64,000 bases of DNA from PFJX01 sp040751755 (GTDB lineage: Bacteria > Pseudomonadota > Gammaproteobacteria > Burkholderiales > Thiobacillaceae). Under the pieces are notes generated by a model. It saw only the letters and a list, made by a program, of their open reading frames with translations. It was not told the origin of the DNA and searched no databases. The DNA lies in contig JBFMHC010000010.1 of assembly GCA_040751755.1 (NCBI GenBank), positions 174,664 through 238,663 on the forward strand, given 5' to 3'. The position numbers and the translations under genes were made by a program. Of this stretch, positions 7,430-15,299 are shown piece by piece. Every line of letters begins with the position of its first letter. The first letter of the stretch is position 1.

Positions 7430-10400
7430 TCAAGCGGTTTTCAGGGAGCGCTGCCACAGCAGGTAGAGCAGCGGGATGACCACGAGGGTCAAGGCGGTGG
7501 AGGCGAAGGTGCCGAAGATCAGGGCCACCGCCAGGCCGCCGAACACCGGGTCGGTGACCATGATGGCGGAGCCGGCGATGATCGCCAGGGCGGTGAGCAG
7601 GATGGGACGGAAGCGCACCGCGCCCGCCTCCATCACCGCCTCGTCGAGACTGTAGCCCTGCCGGCGGTAGTCGAGGATGAAGTCGATCAGCAGCAGCGAG
7701 TTGCGCACCACTACGCCGGCCAGCGCGATCACGCCGATCATCGAGGTGGCGGTGAAGGCCTGGCCGGTGGCCCAGTGGCCGGGGAACACGCCGATCAGGG
7801 TAAGCGGGATGGCGCCCATGACGATCACCGGCAGCATGAAGGACTTGTAGTAGGCGGTGAGCAGCAGGTAGATCAGCACCAGGGCGACCATGAAGGCGGA
7901 GCCGAGGTCGCGGAACACGTCCAGGGTCAGGCGCATCTCGCCGCCCCACAGCAGGGTGGTGTCGACCACGTCCTTGGGCTGCGCCTCGACGAAGCCGAGG
8001 TTGCCGGTGGTGAAGGTGGCGCCGGACTTCAGCTTCTGCCCATCCAGCATCTGGTCGAGCGCGAGCACGGCATAGACCGGGCTGGACTTCAGCATCTCGC
8101 CGCCCACCATCACGGTCGGGTGCTGGTCGCGGCTGTACAGCGGCTTGGCGGTGAGCACGCGCTCGACGCGGGCGATCTCGCCGAGCGGGATCTGCGCGCC
8201 TTGCGGAGCGGCAATGCGCAGGTCCATGAGCATCGCCGGATCGGCACGCTGCGCGCGCGGCAGGCGCACGGTGATGTCCACCGGCTCGCGCGCGTCGGCC
8301 ATGTGCAGGATGCCGATGGAGAAGCCGTTCACGTAGTCGCGCAGCAGCTTCGCCACCTGTGCGGGCGCGACGCCCGCGAGCATGGCCTTCTCGGCGTCGA
8401 CGTGGACGTGGAAGCTGTCGAGGTCGGCGGTCACCGAGTCGTCCACGTTGGTCATGCCGTAGACCCGGTGGAAGGCGGCGTTCACCTCGGCGGCGGCGGC
8501 CTGCAGTCGCGCGTAGTCGGGGCCGTACAGCTCGGCGAGGATCTGCGAGGCGACCGGCGGGCCGGGCGGGGTCTCGTAGATCTTGATGCGCGCAGCCGGG
8601 AATGCGGCGCGCACGGACTTCAGCTGGGCGTCGAACTCGTTGGCGATCTCGTGCGAGCTCTCCGAGCGGTCATGCTTGTCGCGCAGGTTGACGCGGATCT
8701 GCGCCAGGTTCTCGCCCCTCTTGATCAGGTCGCCGCGCACCAGGGCGGCGAAGTCGATCGGCGCGGTGAGGCCGAGGAAGGTCTGGTAGTCGGCCACGTG
8801 CGGGTGCCTGCCCAGCACGCCGGCGACCGCGCGCGCCACCTGGTCGGTGGCGGCGAGCGCGGTGCCGGCGGGCATGTCGATCTGCAGCAGCATGGTGTTG
8901 GTGTTGTCGTTGGGCAGCATCTTCAACTCCACGCCCAGGGGCGAGAGCGGGCCGTTGATGCCGGAGGGGCGCACGAACTGCCAGGCCGGCATGACCATGG
9001 CGCCCACCAGCAGGGCGAGGACGACGAGGAAGAACACGTTGCGCTTGGCGGCGCTCGCCATCAGCGGTCGCACCACCGCCAGGTAGGCGCGGCGCAGGGG
9101 GTCCTGTTTTTCGTGGCCGTGCCCCTCCAGGGTCTCGCTCTGCGCCAGCGCCTTCATGGCCTTGCCGCGCAGCACGCGGCGCGCCGCCCAGGGCACCACC
9201 GCATAGGCGATGAACAGCGAGGCGAGCATGGCGACCGGCACGTTGATCGGGATCGGCCGCATGAACGGGCCCATCATGCCGGTGACGAAGGCCATGGGGA
9301 TGAAGGCCAGCATCACCGCCACGGTGGCGACGTTGGTGGGGTTGCCGATCTCGTTCGCGGCGGTCACCAGGGTCTTGCCGAACTCCTCCATCTTCACCTT
9401 GCCGTGGTGCAGATGGCGGTGGATGTTCTCGATCACGACGATGGAGTCGTCCACCAGCAGGCCGAGCGCCAGGATCAGGGCGAACAGGGTGATGCGGTTG
9501 ATGGTCTGGCCGAACAGGAAGCCCACCGCGAGGACGATGAACAGGATCAGCGGGATGGTCATGGTGACGATGCCCGCCTCGCGCCAGCCGAGGAACCACC
9601 ACATCAGCAGGATCACGGTGACGATGGCGATGCCCAGGTGCTCCACCAGCAGGTTCACCGCCGCGTCGGCGCGTTCGCCGTCGTCGCGCGTCACGGTGAT
9701 GTCGATGCCCTGCGGCACCGCCTGGCGCTTGAGGGCGTCGAGCTTGGCCAGCACCGCCTCGGCGACGTCGACCGCGTTGGTGCCGGCCTTCTTGGCGATC
9801 GCCAGGGTCACCGCCGGCGCCACGTCGCGGCGCTGCTGTCGCGCGGCGGGGCCGAAGCCGATCCAGGAGGCCTCCTCGATCTCCGCGCCGCCGGCCTCGA
9901 TGCGCGCCACGTCCTTGAGGTAGATGGGGCGGCCGGCGGACACGCCGACGACGATCGCGCCCACCGCCTCGGCGTTGCCGAGGAAGCCGCTCAGGCGCAG
10001 GGGGCGCGCGACGTTGCCGTGCGTGAGGGTGCCGAGCGGGGCGGACACGTTGGCGCCGCGCAGGGCCTGGTCGATGCGATCCAGGGTGAGGCCGGCGTGC
10101 GCCACGCGCTGCGGGTCCACCCAGACGTTGAGCGCGGGGGCGCGGCCGCCGAGGAGCTGTGTGAACGATACGCCGGGCACGTTGCGCAACTGTTCCAGCA
10201 GGCGCGCGCCCACCTCGCGCAGGGCGGTGTCGTCGTGCTGGCGCGAGCTGAGCGTCAGGGTCAGGATCGGCACGTCGTCGACGTTGATCGGCCGCACGAT
10301 CGGCTCGTTGGCGCCGGGCGGGATGCGGTCCATGTTCTGCACCAGCTGGTTGTACAGCTTGACCAGGCTGTCCTCCTGGTTCTGGCCGACCTTGAACTGC

Positions 10401-10717
10401 ACCGTCACCATGCCGAAGTCGTTGCCGGCGTAGCCGTAGGTGTGATCGACCCCGGACTGCGCGTGCATGATCGCCTCGAGCGGCTTGACGATCAGGTTCT
10501 CGATCTCGCGCGGGCCCGCGCCGGGCTTGGCGACGATGATGTTGGCCGCCGGCACGACGATCTGCGGGTTGTACTCGCGCGGCGTCATCAGCAGCGCCAG
10601 CGCCCCCACCATGAACAGGGCCAGGATCATCAGCGGCGTGATCTTGGACTCGAGGAAGGTGGCCGCGAGCTTGCCCGCGATGTTCATGTCGCTGCGCCGG
10701 CGCCGGGGTTCGTCCAT
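7430..10717 (-). CDS. RND-family efflux transporter, inner-membrane subunit
   Basis: This is a proton-driven resistance-nodulation-division pump working with a membrane fusion protein and an outer-membrane channel. It is 1095 residues long. TM1 is near residues 28-46. The first large periplasmic loop includes PGAGPREIENLIVKPLE. The TM4 element GLLVDDSIVVIENIH contains the paired aspartates of the proton relay, and the second half (GVVVRNSLLLIDF, RPILLTALAIIAGS) has the mirrored architecture. The start at 10717 has AAGGA upstream; an ATG at 10687 is an alternative. The substrate cannot be read from the sequence. It is encoded with its partners downstream of an ArsR-type gene. Confidence 0.93.
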   Translation of the reverse strand: MDEPRRRRSDMNIAGKLAATFLESKITPLMILALFMVGALALLMTPREYNPQIVVPAANIIVAKPGAGPREIENLIVKPLEAIMHAQSGVDHTYGYAGNDFGMVTVQFKVGQNQEDSLVKLYNQLVQNMDRIPPGANEPIVRPINVDDVPILTLTLSSRQHDDTALREVGARLLEQLRNVPGVSFTQLLGGRAPALNVWVDPQRVAHAGLTLDRIDQALRGANVSAPLGTLTHGNVARPLRLSGFLGNAEAVGAIVVGVSAGRPIYLKDVARIEAGGAEIEEASWIGFGPAARQQRRDVAPAVTLAIAKKAGTNAVDVAEAVLAKLDALKRQAVPQGIDITVTRDDGERADAAVNLLVEHLGIAIVTVILLMWWFLGWREAGIVTMTIPLILFIVLAVGFLFGQTINRITLFALILALGLLVDDSIVVIENIHRHLHHGKVKMEEFGKTLVTAANEIGNPTNVATVAVMLAFIPMAFVTGMMGPFMRPIPINVPVAMLASLFIAYAVVPWAARRVLRGKAMKALAQSETLEGHGHEKQDPLRRAYLAVVRPLMASAAKRNVFFLVVLALLVGAMVMPAWQFVRPSGINGPLSPLGVELKMLPNDNTNTMLLQIDMPAGTALAATDQVARAVAGVLGRHPHVADYQTFLGLTAPIDFAALVRGDLIKRGENLAQIRVNLRDKHDRSESSHEIANEFDAQLKSVRAAFPAARIKIYETPPGPPVASQILAELYGPDYARLQAAAAEVNAAFHRVYGMTNVDDSVTADLDSFHVHVDAEKAMLAGVAPAQVAKLLRDYVNGFSIGILHMADAREPVDITVRLPRAQRADPAMLMDLRIAAPQGAQIPLGEIARVERVLTAKPLYSRDQHPTVMVGGEMLKSSPVYAVLALDQMLDGQKLKSGATFTTGNLGFVEAQPKDVVDTTLLWGGEMRLTLDVFRDLGSAFMVALVLIYLLLTAYYKSFMLPVIVMGAIPLTLIGVFPGHWATGQAFTATSMIGVIALAGVVVRNSLLLIDFILDYRRQGYSLDEAVMEAGAVRFRPILLTALAIIAGSAIMVTDPVFGGLAVALIFGTFASTALTLVVIPLLYLLWQRSLKTA

Positions 10718-10753
10718 GTCCTTGTCCTTATGCGTTTTTTCCGGGGGCGTGGC

Positions 10754-11815
10754 TCAGCCCTGTACCTTGTCGCCGGACTCCAGGCGGTCGGCGCCCTCGA
10801 CGACGACGCGCTCGCCGGCGCCGAGGCCGGCCTGCACCTCGACCTGGCCGGCATGCGCCTCGCCGGTGCGCACCATGCGGAACTGCGCGATGCCGTCCGC
10901 GCCCACCACGAACACGCCACTGATGCCGGCGCGCGTCACCACGGCGGCCTGCGGCACGCTCAGCGACTCGCGGTCCCCCTCGGGGAACAGGGCGCGCGCG
11001 AACAGGCCGCTGCGCAGGCCCTGGCCGGCGACGTCGAGCTTGACCAGGAACAGCCGGCTCATCGGCTCGGCCGCCGGCGAGATGCGCGCCACCGTGGCGG
11101 TCAGGGCCTGCGGCATGCCGTCCACCTCGACCTGGACCTTCATGCCCGGCTTCAGGGTCTTGAGGATGTGTTCGGGGACGTGGGTCTGCACCTGCAATTT
11201 GGCCGGGTTCTCCACCACCAGCACGGGCTGGCCGGGGGTGGCCAGGTCGCCCGCATTGGCCAGCTTGCGCGTCACCACGCCGGCGATCGGCGAGGTCACC
11301 GTCGCGTAGCGCAACTGGTTGCCGGCGGTGCCGAGGGCGGCGCGCGCCTGCGTGACACGGGCGTTCGCCAGGTCATGCTGCAGTTTCACCTTCTCGAACT
11401 GCTGGCGCGTCACCGCCTCTTCCTTGAGCAGGGCGGCGAAGCGGTCGAACTCGATCTTGGCGTCGCGCTGCGCGTCCTCCGCCTGCTGCAGGCCGGCCTT
11501 GGCCTGCTCGACCTGGCCCTGGATGTCCACGGGGTCGATGCTGAACAGGCGCTGCCCCTGCTTCACCGCCTGGCCCTCGCTGACGGCGATCTCGCGGATG
11601 TAGCCCATGAGGCGGGAGGCGGCCTGTACCTGCGACTCGGCGACGATGCTTGCGGGCGCGGCGTGGTAAGCGGTGAGTTTGCCCGGCTGCAGGGTGATGA
11701 TCCGGGCCTGCACGGTGCGCGGCGCGCTGTCGGCCTGCCTGGCCTCGTCGTGGCCGCCGCAGCCGGCCAGGGCAAGCGCGAGGGAGAGAGCGGTCAGGAG
11801 CGGGAGAGGTCTCAT
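10754..11815 (-). CDS. RND efflux periplasmic adaptor (membrane fusion lipoprotein)
   Basis: The adaptor bridges the RND pump and the TolC-like channel. The N-terminus is a lipoprotein signal with the lipobox LALAGC. The biotinyl-lipoyl half (VQAASRLMGYIREIAVSEGQ), a coiled-coil hairpin (about residues 105-160) and the second lipoyl half (YATVTSPIAGVVTRK) follow. Beta-barrel and membrane-proximal segments end at ESGDKVQG. The start at 11815 has AAAGG upstream, and the signal peptide then begins with MRPLP. It lies 10 bases after the channel gene and 36 bases before the pump. Confidence 0.92.
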   Translation of the reverse strand: MRPLPLLTALSLALALAGCGGHDEARQADSAPRTVQARIITLQPGKLTAYHAAPASIVAESQVQAASRLMGYIREIAVSEGQAVKQGQRLFSIDPVDIQGQVEQAKAGLQQAEDAQRDAKIEFDRFAALLKEEAVTRQQFEKVKLQHDLANARVTQARAALGTAGNQLRYATVTSPIAGVVTRKLANAGDLATPGQPVLVVENPAKLQVQTHVPEHILKTLKPGMKVQVEVDGMPQALTATVARISPAAEPMSRLFLVKLDVAGQGLRSGLFARALFPEGDRESLSVPQAAVVTRAGISGVFVVGADGIAQFRMVRTGEAHAGQVEVQAGLGAGERVVVEGADRLESGDKVQG

Positions 11816-11825
11816 GGGACGCCTT

Positions 11826-13172
11826 TCAGAATTGTTCGATCGAGAGCAGGCCGGCGGCATGCAGCACCTCGGCGCGTGCCACGCTGCGGTCGTGGCGCGC
11901 CTGCGCCAGGTCGGCGCGCGCCTTGTCCAGTCGTGCCTGGCTGCTGAACAGGTCGACCAGGGTGGTGATGCCGTTCTGGTAACGGATCTGCGTCAGGCGT
12001 TGCGCCTCCTGCGCGTCCTGCACCGCCGATTCGCGCACCGCCAGGCGCTGTTCCGCCTCCAGGGCGCGGCGGTGCGCCTCGGTGATCTGCAAGGCGAGCT
12101 CGTCCTCGGCCTGGCGCAGGCGCGCGCCCTGCTCCAGGCGGGCCGCCTGCGCGAGGTCGACGGCGGCGTTCCTGACGCCGCCGTCGAAGGCATTCCAGCT
12201 GAGCACCCCGGCCACGGTGTAGGAGGCGGCATCCAGGCCGAGGCTGCGGTCGTTCCATTCCTGTTTCGCCAGCAGCGAGAGCTGCGGCTTCTTCGCCCCG
12301 CGCGCCGCGTCGATGCCGGCGCCGGCCGCGTCCATGCGGCTGCGCAGCGCCTGCAGGGCGGGATGTTGCGCCGTCGCCTGCGCGCGCAGGTCGTCGATGC
12401 CGCCGCCGGGGAGCGCCGGCAGGGCCTCGGCACCCACGTCCACAGTGTCCGCGAGCGGACGGCCCATGAGCAGCTTGAGCTGGTCGAGGGCGTCCGCCAG
12501 ATGGCGTTGCGCCTCGCTGACGCGCAGCTTGGCGTCCTCCAGGTTGACGCGGGCTGCGAGCACGTCGCTCTTCACCGCCATGCCCTGCTTGTGGAGGTTT
12601 TCCGTGCTGCGCGCGAATTCCGTGGCGGCGGCGCGTCCCTGTTCCGCGACCTGGATGTGGGCGCGCGCCAGATGCACGCCCTGGTAGGCCTTGAGGGTGG
12701 CCAGCAGCAGGCGTTGGCGCGCGGCCTCGTCGCCCGCCTGCGCCGCGCGCACCAGGGCGCGGGCCTCGTCCTGGCGCGCGCCGATCTGGCCACCGGTGTA
12801 AAGGGGGGCCTGGATCTCCACGCTGGCATTAATGTTGTTTATGGCGTCAGGGTTATTCAGCGCCGTGGCGGTGAAATCCGTGGCCGGGTCGACGCGCTCC
12901 TGTCCCAGCTTGAGGCCGAAGGCGGTCAGGGCGTTGTTGCTGCGCGTCGCGGCGAGGGACAGGTTGAGGCTTGGCAGGCGACTGCCTTCCGCCTGCCGCA
13001 GGCCGGATTCGGCCTGCCGGATGCGCGCCTGGCTGGCGCTCAATTCGGGGTTCTGACGCAACACCGCCTGCGCGGCCTGCGCCAGTGTCAGGGTCTCCGC
13101 GCCGGCGGGTTGCCAGCACAGTGCCAGGGCCGTGATTAGCGCGCCCAGGCGCACCGGTTTTTTGCACATCAT
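11826..13172 (-). CDS. TolC-family outer-membrane efflux protein
   Basis: This is the outer-membrane channel of the tripartite system. A signal peptide ends near PAGAETLTL. Two structural repeats rich in Ala/Gln/Arg heptads follow, typical of TolC coiled coils, with the recurring LSWNAFDGG and IRYQNGITTLVDLFSSQ elements. Length of about 448 residues is usual. It is the first gene of the efflux operon. A long near-palindromic AT-rich sequence lies 63-96 bases upstream of its start. An ATG pair at 13172 and 13169 offers two equivalent starts. Confidence 0.92.
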   Translation of the reverse strand: MMCKKPVRLGALITALALCWQPAGAETLTLAQAAQAVLRQNPELSASQARIRQAESGLRQAEGSRLPSLNLSLAATRSNNALTAFGLKLGQERVDPATDFTATALNNPDAINNINASVEIQAPLYTGGQIGARQDEARALVRAAQAGDEAARQRLLLATLKAYQGVHLARAHIQVAEQGRAAATEFARSTENLHKQGMAVKSDVLAARVNLEDAKLRVSEAQRHLADALDQLKLLMGRPLADTVDVGAEALPALPGGGIDDLRAQATAQHPALQALRSRMDAAGAGIDAARGAKKPQLSLLAKQEWNDRSLGLDAASYTVAGVLSWNAFDGGVRNAAVDLAQAARLEQGARLRQAEDELALQITEAHRRALEAEQRLAVRESAVQDAQEAQRLTQIRYQNGITTLVDLFSSQARLDKARADLAQARHDRSVARAEVLHAAGLLSIEQF

Positions 13173-13234
13173 CGCACCTCGCTACCCGCTTCCCGACTGG
13201 GGGTATGGGCAATTCAGATACGGCGGATGTTAAC

Positions 13235-13268
13235 CCATTAAATAATCTTATATCAAGATAAATAATGG
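13235..13268. promoter_or_regulatory. Near-palindromic candidate operator upstream of the efflux operon
   Basis: An AT-rich stretch between the ArsR-type gene and the TolC-family gene contains two nested inverted repeats that are almost concentric. The outer arms are CCATTA (13235-13240) and TAATGG (13263-13268); the inner arms are ATCTT (13245-13249) and AAGAT (13255-13259). Length and AT-richness fit an ArsR/SmtB-type operator. The position fits control of the minus-strand efflux operon. Binding is inferred, not shown. Confidence 0.55.
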
Positions 13269-13272
13269 TGTT

Positions 13273-13288
13273 GGGCCCGCGTGGGCCC
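13273..13288 (-). terminator. GC-rich hairpin after the arsR-type gene
   Basis: GGGCCC at 13273-13278 pairs with GGGCCC at 13283-13288 around a 4-base loop, 17 bases beyond the stop of the minus-strand ArsR-type gene. The downstream side on that strand is AT-rich but has no clean T run. It could attenuate read-through from the regulator into the efflux operon rather than stop it fully. Confidence 0.4.
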
Positions 13289-13304
13289 GGTGTTTTCGGC
13301 CTGC

Positions 13305-13622
13305 TTACTTGGCGAATGCGCAGAACACGTCGCGCATCATGCCGATGAGCTGCAATGTGCGCGTGTCGCCGACGCGATAATAGACGCGATTCGCGTCCTT
13401 GCGGGTGCGCAGCACGCCCTTGTCGCGGAGGATCGCGAGGTGCTGGGAGATGTTGCTCTGTGAGGTGCCGACGTTTTCGACGATGTCCTGGACGCTCACC
13501 TCCTTGTCGCCTAGCACACACAGGATCTTCAGCCGCAGGGGGTGGGACATGGCCTTGAGGGCGCGCGAGGCCTGCTCGATGTGTTCGTCCTTGTCGAAGA
13601 GCTCGGTGGACTCGTTGATCAT
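13305..13622 (-). CDS. ArsR/SmtB-family repressor, BigR/SqrR-like thiol sensor
   Basis: A 105-residue winged-helix repressor with the family core HPLRLKILCVLGDKEVSVQD, SQSNISQHLAILRDKGVL and the wing RVYYRV. It has exactly two cysteines: Cys35 in the helix after HPLR and Cys101 near the C-terminus. Their spacing of 66 residues equals that of the redox pair Cys42/Cys108 in BigR, which forms a disulfide or polysulfide bridge on exposure to reactive sulfur. The metal-binding CxCxxD motif of arsenic or cadmium sensors is absent. The start at 13622 has GGAG upstream; the frame extends farther but through AT-rich non-coding DNA. It probably represses the adjacent efflux operon and itself. Confidence 0.85.
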   Translation of the reverse strand: MINESTELFDKDEHIEQASRALKAMSHPLRLKILCVLGDKEVSVQDIVENVGTSQSNISQHLAILRDKGVLRTRKDANRVYYRVGDTRTLQLIGMMRDVFCAFAK

Positions 13623-13684
13623 GGTTTCTCCGCGGTAGATGTGGCTGTCCGGGCGCGAATCCACGCGCGTTGCGGGCATCCTGA

Positions 13685-13700
13685 AGTATTCAAATATACT
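13685..13700. promoter_or_regulatory. Inverted repeat upstream of the ArsR-type gene
   Basis: AGTAT at 13685-13689 and ATACT at 13696-13700 form a perfect 5-base inverted repeat with a 6-base spacer in the AT-rich gap between the repressor gene and gpmI. The position, about 63 bases before the repressor start, suits autoregulation. Its sequence resembles the AT-rich dyads bound by SmtB/ArsR proteins. This is inference from position and symmetry only. Confidence 0.4.
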
Positions 13701-13731
13701 AAAATACCCCTGCAAAATGTATTGGAAAAAC

Positions 13732-13744
13732 AAGATAAAATCTT
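13732..13744. promoter_or_regulatory. Small inverted repeat just before gpmI
   Basis: AAGAT (13732-13736) and ATCTT (13740-13744) form a dyad ending three bases before the gpmI ATG. The same half-site AAGAT, in the opposite arrangement, makes up the inner arms of the dyad at 13245-13259. No clear ribosome binding site is visible between it and gpmI. It may be coincidence in AT-rich DNA. Confidence 0.25.
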
Positions 13745-13747
13745 CTA

Positions 13748-15295
13748 ATGCCCCCGTCCGCCATTAAACCCGTCCTGCTGATCATCCTTGATGGCTTCGG
13801 CTGTCGCCATCCCGACAGTTCCAACGCCATCGCCTGTGCGCACAAGCCCAACTGGGACCGCCTCTGGAAGGCCTATCCCCACACCCTGGTGCAGGCATCC
13901 GAGGCTGCGGTCGGCCTGCCGGCAGGGCAGATGGGCAACTCCGAGGTGGGGCACCTGAACATCGGCGCCGGGCGTGTGGTGTACCAGGAGTTCACCCGTA
14001 TCGACCGCGCCATCCACAACGGTAACTTCTTCATCAACTTCGCCCTCAAGGATGCGGTCGAGCAGGTCAAGCAGCGCGACGCGGCGCTGCACATCCTCGG
14101 CCTGCTCTCGGACGGCGGCGTGCACAGCCACGAGAACCACATCCACGCGATGCTGGAGATGGCCGTGCGCGAAGGGCTGACGAAGGTCTACATCCACGCC
14201 TTCCTGGACGGCCGCGATACGCCGCCGAAGAGCGCCGAGCTCTACCTCGCGCGCATGCAGGAGAAGATCGAGTCTCTTGGCGGCGGGCGCGTCGCCACGC
14301 TGATCGGCCGCTACTACGCGATGGACCGCGACCGCCGCTGGCAACGCGTGAAGGCGGCCTACGACCTGCTCACCCAGGGGCGCGGCGAGTTCACCGCCGC
14401 GAGCGCGCGCGAGGCCCTGGAGATGGCCTATGCGCGGGGCGAGACCGACGAATTCGTGAAGGCGACCGCGATCGTGCCGCCCGGCGAGGCGCCGGTGCGC
14501 ATGCAGGACGGCGACGCCATCGTGTTCATGAACTTCCGCTCCGACCGCGCGCGCCAGCTCACCCGCACCTTCATCGAACCCGACTTCGCGGAGTTCGAGC
14601 GTGGTTTCGTGCCCCGGCTGTCGCGCTACTGCACGCTCACCGGCTACAGCGACGACTTCGACGTCTCGGTTGCCTTCCCGCCGGAGCGCATCCGCAACGG
14701 CTTCGGCGAGTACATCGCCAACCTCGGCCTGCACCAGCTGCGCATTGCCGAGACCGAGAAGTACCCGCACGTCACCTACTTCTTCAACGGTGGCGAGGAG
14801 ACCGTCTATCCGGGCGAGGACCGCATCCTCATCAACTCCCCGGACGTGGCGACCTACGACCTGAAGCCGGAGATGAGCGCCTACGAGGTGACGGACAAGC
14901 TGGTGGAGGCGATCCAGAGCTGCAAGTACGACGCCATCATCTGCAACTTCGCCAATTCGGACATGGTCGGCCATACCGGCATCTTCGAGGCGGCGAAGCG
15001 CGCGGTGGAGGTGGTCGACGAATGCGTCGGCCGCGCCGTCGAGGCGATGCAGGGGATCGGCGGCGAGGTCCTGATCACCGCGGATCACGGCAACGCCGAG
15101 AGCATGCTCGACTTCACCAACGGCCAGCCGCACACCGCCCACACCATCAACCTGGTGCCCTTCCTCTACATCGGCCGCCGCGCCCAGATCGCCGAGCACG
15201 GCGCGCTGGAGGACGTCGCGCCCACCCTGCTTCGCATGATGGGCCTGGCGCAGCCCATGGAGATGACGGGGCATCCACTGATCGAGTTCGACTAG
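13748..15295 (+). CDS. gpmI: 2,3-bisphosphoglycerate-independent phosphoglycerate mutase
   Basis: GpmI interconverts 3- and 2-phosphoglycerate with two Mn ions and a phosphoserine intermediate. The 515-residue protein carries ILDGFG near residue 13, GNSEVGHLNIGAGR with the nucleophilic serine (about residue 63), SDGGVHSH, the GRDTPP element, NFRSDRARQ and the metal-site segments NFANSDMVGHTG and TADHGNAE. It is divergent from the repressor gene and followed after 4 bases by envC, a conserved pairing. Confidence 0.97.
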   Translation: MPPSAIKPVLLIILDGFGCRHPDSSNAIACAHKPNWDRLWKAYPHTLVQASEAAVGLPAGQMGNSEVGHLNIGAGRVVYQEFTRIDRAIHNGNFFINFALKDAVEQVKQRDAALHILGLLSDGGVHSHENHIHAMLEMAVREGLTKVYIHAFLDGRDTPPKSAELYLARMQEKIESLGGGRVATLIGRYYAMDRDRRWQRVKAAYDLLTQGRGEFTAASAREALEMAYARGETDEFVKATAIVPPGEAPVRMQDGDAIVFMNFRSDRARQLTRTFIEPDFAEFERGFVPRLSRYCTLTGYSDDFDVSVAFPPERIRNGFGEYIANLGLHQLRIAETEKYPHVTYFFNGGEETVYPGEDRILINSPDVATYDLKPEMSAYEVTDKLVEAIQSCKYDAIICNFANSDMVGHTGIFEAAKRAVEVVDECVGRAVEAMQGIGGEVLITADHGNAESMLDFTNGQPHTAHTINLVPFLYIGRRAQIAEHGALEDVAPTLLRMMGLAQPMEMTGHPLIEFD

Positions 15296-15299
15296 CACC

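Noticed and set aside
6680..11947. A 1755-codon open frame on the plus strand opposite the RND pump and adaptor genes
   Set aside because: It is the mirror of GC-rich minus-strand genes. Its product is Gln/His/Arg/Gly-rich without fold motifs, while the minus strand gives complete RND, adaptor and DUF2892 proteins.
13623..13733. N-terminal extension of the ArsR-type gene to 13733
   Set aside because: The extra 37 residues come from AT-rich promoter-like DNA with inverted repeats. The ATG at 13622 has a proper ribosome site and gives the standard family length.
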